Positions 58,501 through 64,000 of a DNA stretch of 64,000 bases are shown piece by piece. Both the position numbers and the translations under genes were made by a program. The notes below the pieces were generated by a model. The model did not search any database, was not told the origin of the DNA, and worked only from the letters and a program-made list of their open reading frames with translations. The stretch covers positions 5,422,207 to 5,486,206 of the forward strand of contig NC_092353.1 in the NCBI RefSeq assembly GCF_963676685.1, written 5' to 3'. The first letter of the stretch is position 1, and every line of letters starts with the position of its first letter. The stretch is from Mytilus edulis. Taxonomy: Eukaryota > Mollusca > Bivalvia > Mytilida > Mytilidae.

Positions 58501-61500
58501 AACACATCTGCATTGACCAAAAACCGTAACATACTTATTATAGATGTAAATATCTTTTGCAATAATATGAACTTACTTGGCATACAATATAAAACTAAAC
58601 ATAAACAATAAAGCTGATAGTACTTCTGCTCTGCCAACTAATCCTGTCACCTAAATAAATATAAATATTCATAATGTATACATTTAAGGTTATGTATATG
58701 TTTTAAACGTATTTGTTTTTAAAATATAATTGTATAACTTGATATACAGAATAAAAAAAGATATTATAGAATATCTGGACGAGATTACTGATTAAAAAAA
58801 AGACAGAATAGCAACTACTGCTGAAGTTTTGACTTGGGATAGAGTGACTGAACTACCATTGACAAGTCCAGATTCCAGACAAAGTACAGGAAGTTTCATA
58901 AAAAAAACTGCTATGACTAACATGGCCTCAAATTAAACTGCAACAAAGACCAAAGCACCTTACACCAGACACAGAGATAAAAACAACACACAAAGGACCT
59001 GACTCAACGACAAAGAGATACCAATATCGACTTACGAAACAGACTCTGAAAAATACTTTGTAAGAATTATCAAAGCACCTGACTCCGGACAGAGAGAAAA
59101 CAACAAAGACTAATGAACCAGACTCCGGAAAAAAACACTGCATCAAATAGACCAAATAACCTAACAACAGACAAAGAGAAAACAACAACGACCAAAATAC
59201 ATGACTTCAGACAAAGAGACATCAACAACTACCAACCAATACCTGACACCGAACAAAATGACAACAATAACAACCAAAACACCTAGTCCTGACAAAAAAC
59301 AATAACAGCAAATAAAGCACTTGACTCCGGACGAAGAGACAATAACAACCTAAATATCACATGAATCTTGACAAAGTGACAAAGTCATGACTAAAGGACC
59401 TGACCTCGAGCAAAGACACAACAACCAAGGCACCTGAATCCGGACACAGAGACAACAACAAAAACAATCAAAGCACCAAAGCACCTGACTTCGAACAACG
59501 ATGGATCATGAGCAAATTGGATAGTTTTCGGACGTGTGGTAAACACATAAAGAACTACAAGTGAGTTGTGCAATATTAATCGAAAGTCAACCAATAGGTT
59601 TAGTTGTACTTTCTACATACATGCATTTGTTATATGAAAAGTGCATTCACGAGGAAGAATTTTTAAGATGCACATAATCCCTCGTCAGCTGCAGACTTAT
59701 AAATTTAATCGTCTTATCCATACGTCTATTTCTCGACCCTATACGTTTATAAATTTAGTAAGATTCTGAACTTAAATAGTACAACCTGGTGATGTTTACC
59801 TACAGATCAAAATTAAAGTTTAGTTTCTACCTCTACAAGTATCTATATATTCTTATCTGTATGACATCTTCTATAAGCCCATGCGTGTCACGTACAAGAA
59901 TTATTAATATCACATAAATTTTTACAACCTTTTAACCTATAAATGAAATATATGAATATTAAATTTAAAGCCAAGCTGAGTTTATCAATGAAATTGCAAG
60001 CAAGGTTTAAATTTATTTCTTGACAAGCATTAAAGTATACATTTAGTATTCTATACATAATATAGCGATTTGAATTTTAAATTTAAGTACGTAAATGAAC
60101 GATGAAGATATATCTCGTAATCTATATAATAGGAAAAAATCTATTAGTTAATTTCACTGATCAACTTCAAAGCTAGTCTAATAAAGCTGAAACTTTAATC
60201 TTCAATAGTTAATAGTAACACAAAAGAAGCACATAAGGACAATTACAAAGAAAACCGATTAAGCAAGCTCTAGTTCTTTCCATCGCTTCCTTTTTGCTCG
60301 TGTATCCAGAACTAAACACGTTTAATATCATGTTTTGTTACTAGTTAAACTCAGAACACTGAGAAAATCATTATCTCTAAATCACGTGACATAAGAATAG
60401 TAAGAATACGGAAAGGTATTAATTGTCAAATAATTGTCTATATATATATGAACAACACTTTCCGAAGATCCAGGAACTTTCCATGGTCTGTTTATAAACT
60501 TTTTAATTGTTTGTATGTTTATCATTTGTAGTCATAATCATCTTTTAATAGGGAAGTAAGTTTGTACACTTTTGTCAAATTTATATTGCAGATTTAAATA
60601 GAAGTGTTTAAGTTTTTGTCAGAAAGTGCCGAAAACTATCTTCCTGTATTTTAGATTGAGAAATAAAGGTAAGTTAAAAGGAATGGTAAATGTTTACGTC
60701 CTGGTTTCATTTGGTATAAAATAAGTTAACAAGAGAAAGAGGGCTCCAGATTATCCGCGGATATACCTTGTAATTCTACTATAAACTATATATGTTCGAT
60801 ATATCTGGATATCCTTGACCATTTCCATGATAAAAGTCAGCATTTATTCTTACTAACTAGATAACACAGAAACACCAACACATTTTAAGTAAAAAGGAAC
60901 TACTATTAGATCACTTTTTACGTTTAAAACCAGCTTTCAATAGTTTATATATACTTTCACAAAATCAAATATGGTTATTTACAAAGTGCAAATATTGCGC
61001 ACAGGAAAACCTGTATTTACTTTAATTTTCTGTAATTGATATCTTAGTGTTATACTCTATCTGAAATCGTTAACGCATTTCACAAGTAACATCTTAAAAT
61101 GTAATGATGTTTATGAAATGAGTTTTTAACACGGATAAAGCTTTCAAGTGGAGCTATTGAAGGATAAAAGTTCAATATTACACTCTATTATATTTACAAG
61201 TGTATTCATGAGCATTTAATTTAATCTAGGTCTATTTGATGATTTATTCTGAATGGCTAATCAGCATAAAACAGCATTCAGACTGATAACTTTCAAATGA
61301 ATTTATATTTGCTCATTTAACTGCAAATGTAAAAGGTGAATAGCAATGGCGAGTGTCGTCAAAAACCAGTTTTCATTTTAGATAAGAAAAAAGGAAAAGG
61401 AAAAATTAACATAAAGATTAAAATCACCAGCGTTAAATATTCAAATGTATTCATCCTATACATGGATCAGTGGATTAAATTTTAGGTCAAATATGTACAA

Positions 61501-62402
61501 TGACTTTTTGGACAAATAACTTATCATTTTCCAGTCAAGATTCACTTTAAAGAATATAAAACCAATTTGTCTACTATTCATTAGAAAGAGAGGATTACAA
61601 AAAAAGAATTCATCAGTTGAATGACATTACGTAGAGAAAGTCTCATTCAATGTATCAAATTAAGAACTTCACAAGTAGTCCGTATCATACAGGATAATAG
61701 TTTCAAGTGTTTTTAAACGTATACAAACATGTCAACAGATGTTCAACGAACATATAAAGAGGGGTCTCTGAATACTATGTGATGATGTATGGACTACTAA
61801 CAGTTAGGTTATAATATTTGAGAGAAAAGAAAAAAAACAAACAAAAACTATTCCCTACCCCCTCCCTCCAAAAACAGGGTTGTTAACGATATATTTCCAA
61901 AGAATTATTGTTGTGGATATAATATTGTAGTTTTTTGTGTCTGTTTTTGTCTTTTTAGATAAGTTGAACCATTGGACATTCATATCATATTATACCATAT
62001 GTTAACTCCTTTTAACGTTTCGTGTTACCGGAGTTAATCGCCATCCAACAGATATCATTATTTTGACAACACTATATTGAATTCTGAAATAACTTCGCCT
62101 TTAGCTTTTACATCTATTTTAACATTAATTTTGATACCAACTTGAATATGATTATACAAAAATCTGTATTTGATAACGGTCATTTCGAAGCAGATTTATT
62201 CATAAAATTGATTTTGTCACTTACTGCTTCTACATGTACAGGATGAACAGCAAACAACAGTCCTGCAAGCAGTGAACACTGAGGAGACAGGTACAACACA
62301 TACTGACATGTCCATGTTAATACACTGGTAACTAACGCATGGAGAACTACGTTTACTAGATGGAAATATAATGGTTCATGACCACTCACAAAGTAGTTCA
62401 AT
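40447..62402 (-). CDS. TMTC1: TMTC1, transmembrane O-mannosyltransferase with TPRs (partial)
   Basis: Seventeen exons on the minus strand join in one frame of 769 residues plus stop; the N-terminus lies beyond the right edge. The membrane part has HEPLYFHLVNVVLH, LLFAVHPVHVEA, VTGLVGRAEVLS, MLCKEQGIMVLPV, the DUF1736 stretch LCYDWQVGSIPLVETI, FVPASNLIFRVGFVIAERTL and GYCILVAHG. Then come TPR units starting KVHYNYANLLKDKGHIEDA. Near-identity with vertebrate TMTC1 at LCYDWQVGSIPLVETI separates it from TMTC2-4. TMTC1-4 are endoplasmic reticulum GT-C-type enzymes that put O-mannose on cadherin-type domains. Exons high to low: 62402-62225, 58650-58577, 56802-56629, 55783-55711, 54980-54877, 51016-50827, 49966-49833, 47558-47394, 46587-46474, 45953-45810, 45370-45159, 44422-44287, 44030-43886, 43352-43215, 42892-42764, 41328-41251, 40569-40447. 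Confidence 0.93.
40640..41000 (+). mobile_element. Penelope-like fragment, decayed
   Basis: CCTATCGTGATTTGCTTGAT and AAGCTATTAAACCAAGGGTT, then GATCTGTTTACCCTTCCCGA, match the 3' part of the 29195-30620 element with many changes. Antisense in TMTC1 intron. Confidence 0.65.
41251..41328 (-). CDS. TMTC1: TMTC1 exon p: TPR
   Basis: A 78-nt phase 0-0 exon coding SYQKTIKLNPKKTKALLNLG. Confidence 0.92.
42440..42630 (-). mobile_element. Penelope-like 3' tail, reverse copy
   Basis: Reverse complement of GAGTATGATCTGCTTACTTT with TCGTTCGTGTTGCTC, corresponding to the tail near 30410-30475. Confidence 0.5.
42764..42892 (-). CDS. TMTC1: TMTC1 exon o: TPR
   Basis: A 129-nt phase 0-0 exon coding ALVYLEQAITLQEHSGDNGE and FQHGNHLKDLKQYDEALI. 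Confidence 0.92.
43110..43165 (+). repeat. 28-bp tandem duplication
   Basis: ATTTTTCTGTTCTTTAGTTT plus CAGTAAAT is repeated at 43138 with one difference. Lies in intron n-o of TMTC1. Confidence 0.8.
43215..43352 (-). CDS. TMTC1: TMTC1 exon n: TPR
   Basis: A 138-nt phase 0-0 exon coding AQVVANNGDVIKAEHILHDV and NHTEALHFLANVLGQLQRHQ. Acceptor TTACACAG at 43353 is chosen over upstream CAAAG because only it keeps phase and aligns with vertebrate TMTC1 without a gap. Confidence 0.9.
43886..44030 (-). CDS. TMTC1: TMTC1 exon m: TPR
   Basis: A 145-nt exon coding ALLLGRSSEALDMLGLVYYQ, YSESVRLFEEILGDNPNNTD. Ends phase 0 at CATTAT before GTAAGC. Confidence 0.92.
44287..44422 (-). CDS. TMTC1: TMTC1 exon l: TPR
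   Basis: A 136-nt exon coding DIEEAVHYYQLAYSLDSQFS and NAARGLRQIGRLNEAVSILD. Phase 1 to 2. Confidence 0.92.
44620..44870 (+). mobile_element. Penelope-like fragment around the catalytic box
   Basis: TTCCGCTATATAGACGATG encodes an intact-looking Y-I-D-D box, followed by recognisable but broken downstream sequence (ATATCTTGACTTGCATCTAT). Intronic in TMTC1, antisense. Confidence 0.65.
45159..45370 (-). CDS. TMTC1: TMTC1 exon k: TPR
   Basis: A 212-nt exon coding QEDSVRMLQKAVEIDPHNVE, NRWKEAEHLYSRAITEKPDF and HNYGTYLHLK. Phase 2 to 1. Confidence 0.93.
45810..45953 (-). CDS. TMTC1: TMTC1 exon j: TPR
   Basis: A 144-nt exon coding LYPDHASSHNNLGTILNNTT, AIYHFEKALEILPHHKGALI. The TPR is shortened as in vertebrate TMTC1. 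Confidence 0.92.
46150..46285 (+). repeat. Dispersed repeat family C
   Basis: GGGTGTTTCGTCTTCAAGAT and TTAGTACAAAGTTGAACAT match 47690-47850 in order. Confidence 0.5.
46474..46587 (-). CDS. TMTC1: TMTC1 exon i: TPR
   Basis: A 114-nt exon coding SGVRKLPNNAKVHYNYANLL and IEDAVHEYRLAIR, the first TPR. Confidence 0.95.
46900..47040 (+). repeat. Dispersed repeat family D
   Basis: GCCTGTACCAAGTCAAGAAT, TTATCCATTCGTTTGATAT and GGAGTTCAGTATTTTTGTGA match 34740-34960. Confidence 0.7.
47394..47558 (-). CDS. TMTC1: TMTC1 exon h: last membrane helix
   Basis: A 165-nt exon coding TGYCILVAHGICLLVERFIK, a hydrophobic helix and KVWNSRETLF. Phase 2 to 2. Confidence 0.92.
47690..47850 (+). repeat. Dispersed repeat family C, best copy
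   Basis: CGCCAGACGAGCGTTTCGTC, GACGCTCAGATCAAAATAG and GAGCATTGAGGACCCAAAAT, a repeat familiar from mussel genomes. Confidence 0.65.
49515..49640 (+). repeat. Dispersed repeat family G
   Basis: CTGTTCAATAGTCATAAATC and ATCTGGGTCACAAACCAAAA correspond to 16360-16430. Confidence 0.5.
49833..49966 (-). CDS. TMTC1: TMTC1 exon g
   Basis: A 134-nt exon coding VIFIVFLFSILSFVPASNLI and FRVGFVIAERTLYIP. Phase 0 to 2. Confidence 0.93.
50565..50700 (+). repeat. Dispersed repeat family A
   Basis: TTGAAGGCTGTACGGTGACC and TAGTTGTCTCATTGACAATC, intron of TMTC1. Confidence 0.7.
50827..51016 (-). CDS. TMTC1: TMTC1 exon f: DUF1736
   Basis: A 190-nt exon coding FPSTLCYDWQVGSIPLVETI and FDPRNLATLFLLMVTTLF, the DUF1736 core. 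The best evidence that this is TMTC1. Confidence 0.95.
52205..52490 (+). repeat. Dispersed repeat family A, long copy
   Basis: GAGCCTGTTATTCGTTGGTT to GAGTTATCTCATTGGCAATC, same order of blocks as 25010-25345. Confidence 0.7.
52491..54876. other. TMTC1 intron e-f, part without recognised features
   Basis: AT-rich DNA with no exon, repeat family or RNA gene recognised on either strand. Confidence 0.5.
54877..54980 (-). CDS. TMTC1: TMTC1 exon e
   Basis: From acceptor TTGTAG the frame reads IFCLLLFRWWIMNGQLPLFQ and DNPASFSPYLVTR. DNPAS...TR is a TMTC hallmark before DUF1736. A closer TTTAG acceptor (before ATGGTGG) would break the frame and is rejected. Confidence 0.88.
55711..55783 (-). CDS. 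TMTC1: TMTC1 exon d
   Basis: A 73-nt exon coding CLRDKNLSKGCLSLVKRLLV and TTLI. Phase 2 to 0; it leads into the helix of exon e. Confidence 0.8.
56332..56360 (+). repeat. TA microsatellite
   Basis: A run of TA dinucleotides interrupted once by G. Confidence 0.8.
56629..56802 (-). CDS. TMTC1: TMTC1 exon c
   Basis: A 174-nt exon coding IFLVSIVCGILAMLCKEQGI and MVLPVCMLYDVFICC, the conserved C-K-E-x-G-I motif between membrane helices. Phase 2 to 2. Confidence 0.9.
58000..58350 (+). repeat. Bivalve-type dispersed repeat family F
   Basis: It begins AGAGGCTCTTACGAGTCTGT with CGCTCACC, contains GACGACGGACGACGCAGGAC, and ends TTCGGGCCAGGTGAGCT. The start and end share GCTCACC/GGTGAGC as short inverted termini, so it may be a non-autonomous DNA element. 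Just below exon b of TMTC1. Confidence 0.7.
58577..58650 (-). CDS. TMTC1: TMTC1 exon b
   Basis: A 74-nt exon coding VTGLVGRAEVLSALLFMFSF, which directly continues HPVHVEA as in other TMTCs. Phase 0 to 2. Confidence 0.9.
58920..59500 (+). repeat. Degenerate minisatellite, unit about 35-50 bp
   Basis: Repeated blocks of the type AAAGCACCTGACTCCGGAC followed by AAAGAGACAACAACAAC recur roughly a dozen times with heavy drift. Located in the TMTC1 intron between exons a and b. Open frames across it on the minus strand are repeat artefacts. Confidence 0.75.
59600..62224. other. TMTC1 intron a-b, part without recognised features
   Basis: AT-rich, no exon or known repeat recognised. Confidence 0.5.
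62225..62402 (-). CDS. TMTC1: TMTC1 exon a (first in window)
   Basis: It encodes LNYFVSGHEPLYFHLVNVVL, two membrane helices and FAVHPVHVEA, a conserved TMTC motif. It begins in phase 2, so a preceding exon ending in two bases of K or R is required; none was found before the edge. Confidence 0.9.
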
Positions 62403-62654
62403 CTGAAATAAAAACAGCAATAATTTGGTGAGCCACCCAAAATAAATTAATATTAAAACGCCTATACTATTTTCATAATATTGTTTTTGTTACAGAAATA
62501 TAATGATTGCATTAATATGTTGTATTTTTTTTTAAACTGCCTTTTTAAAATTTAGAACACTTCTGTTCACTCCTAGTTCCTGCAAGGTTCAGTTAAACAA
62601 AACAATTATAAATGATACGATGACAATTGTTCTCATTTTTTTTTAGAACCAGCT

Positions 62655-62775
62655 GAGACCCATCTCCGGATGTGGGATGTTTTCGCTGCGTGGAAAACCC
62701 TTTGGCGGCCTTCAGCTGTTATCTGCTCTTTGTCATATTTCCCATTTACAGTCTCAATTTTATTTTAAATTTATA
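62655..62775 (+). repeat. Dispersed repeat family B, partial
   Basis: CCGGATGTGGGATGTTTTCG and GCGGCCTTCAGCTGTTATCT are the reverse of the middle of 20652-20877. Confidence 0.65.
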
Positions 62776-63294
62776 ATTGGTAAAGACTAACTGAACATTT
62801 TAGTTTCATGTTATCCCATTGTATGTGATATTTAAGATGAAATGAGGTCTAGGTACTTATAACATGATAAATGAGTTATATAATTATTACTTTGACATCC
62901 TTGAAAAGTACTTTTCCTTATATTATGTGTTATTGAAAACCAATTTCCTATCATTTAAACAACTTTTAATTTACAAATAATAACTTGAAACTAATTTACA
63001 CTTACTTGTAACCAAACGCAAATTAACAAATGAAATTTGACACAGAATTTTGTTCATGCATAAAGCTGACACTGTAATTTGGATGATAAATTTGAGAATT
63101 CCGTTGACACTCGGTCACAAATGAAGAAAGTTCACACAACGAGTTACGGTTTTGTTTTAAAACCTTTTGTAATACAAAAATACCCCAGAAGTATGCATCA
63201 AACAACTTGAGTACCCAATCTTAGTACTAATTTATCGTAGGAAATGTTGAAAAAAACGTCCATTCAGAATAAATCTTAACTTAATATAAAAAAG

Positions 63295-63490
63295 AAGGTG
63301 TGGTATTATTACCAATGAGACAACTCTCCATTAAAGACCAAAATGACACAGAAATAAAACATTAACAAAACATAAACAAACGAAAACCACTAAATAACAG
63401 GCTCCTGACTAAGAACAGGCACATTCATACAGAATATGGCGGGTTTAAACATTTTAGTGGGATCCCAACCCTCCCCTAACCTGGGACAGT
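63295..63490 (-). repeat. Dispersed repeat family A, reverse copy
   Basis: TTACCAATGAGACAACTCTC, AACGAAAACCACTAAATAAC and TGGCGGGTTTAAACATTTTA, the inverse of family A. Confidence 0.7.
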
Positions 63491-64000
63491 GGTTTTCATA
63501 TACATATTTTGTATTATATTGGTATAAATGTTAAATGGAGAAGACTTCATTTGTCTGTTTGACTTGTGTCTTATCCAATTTGTACTTGAACAAATGAAAT
63601 ATGTTTAAACAAAAGACAGTGGTGTAACAGTACAACACAAGAACGAACTATAAAAATCAGTGGAAAAATGTTTTACTAAAATAGAAATAATTAAGTAGCT
63701 TTATGGATATTGGCCCAGACGAATAACGGGTGGATGAGTATGAACCTCTAGCATGGCTTTTTATATTTCGTTAATTCTATATACATAAAAATTATGTTTG
63801 TTGTTTTTACGTTTTATTTGCAGGCTATCTACGACGTTTCTGTATGAGATAAGACCCCTAGCAGTCCTTACAGACATTACTATTATGCATTGGGTATACA
63901 TTGTTCGTGATACGGGCACCTGTAGACATGTTGACAAAATATAATTTTATTTGAGTTATTAAACCAAAACATACAAGGAAAGTTTTTTAAAACAGTAATC

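Noticed and set aside
58928..59594. Long hydrophobic open frames on the minus strand.
   Set aside because: They are translations of the A/C-rich minisatellite in the TMTC1 intron.
63023..63205. Candidate upstream TMTC1 exon ending at a strong donor (TTACAA before GTAAGT).
   Set aside because: In the phase needed by exon a it contains a stop, and it lacks the expected Y-R-P-L motif.
1..64000. CRISPR arrays, bacterial operons, rRNA or tRNA genes.
   Set aside because: None seen; the DNA has eukaryotic exon-intron organisation throughout.

Overview
The window looks like AT-rich nuclear DNA of a lophotrochozoan, most likely a marine bivalve such as a mussel. It has intron-rich genes with small symmetric phase-1 module exons, long AT-rich introns, and several dispersed repeat families that I recognise from bivalve genomes. 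Nothing bacterial or viral in organisation was seen. The organism call is inference.

Three protein genes can be reconstructed exon by exon, and splice phases agree throughout. (1) A minus-strand gene (start codon 16180, stop 2442; 6 exons, 437 residues) encodes a secreted mosaic: signal peptide, thrombospondin-1, EGF, CCP/sushi, EGF, HYR, CCP, and a truncated cysteine module. (2) Head-to-head with it, a plus-strand gene (17602-38421; 27 coding exons, 4572 nt, 1523 residues) encodes a large SVEP1-like type I membrane protein. Its order is signal peptide, cysteine module, basic site plus glycine zipper, HYR, CCP x2, HYR, CCP x2, cysteine/furin module, two GCC2/GCC3 modules, laminin-G/pentraxin-like domain, EGF x2, TSP1, CCP, second cysteine/furin module, GCC2/GCC3, transmembrane helix and a short tail. 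(3) Tail-to-tail with that, a minus-strand TMTC1 gene (62402 down to 40447; 17 exons, 769 residues in the window) encodes the multi-membrane and TPR part of an endoplasmic reticulum protein O-mannosyltransferase. Its N-terminal exons lie beyond the right edge.

The rest is intron and intergenic DNA with mobile-element debris: a 1188-bp Tc1/mariner element with intact ends and target duplication but a dead transposase; a Penelope-like reverse-transcriptase fragment inside the laminin-G intron plus further decayed pieces; a LINE-like fragment at the left edge; short dispersed repeats; a foldback element; a minisatellite.

The most unusual signal is at 19869-21156. Only a GC donor keeps the first HYR domain in frame, and its acceptor is the last unit of a degenerate tandem array of about seven ~67-bp copies of that same splice site and exon start. 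The divergent pair of related mosaic proteins, one membrane-anchored and one ending at a stop inside the module shared by both, is the best candidate for an undescribed functional system (receptor plus soluble partner or decoy). That reading is a hypothesis.
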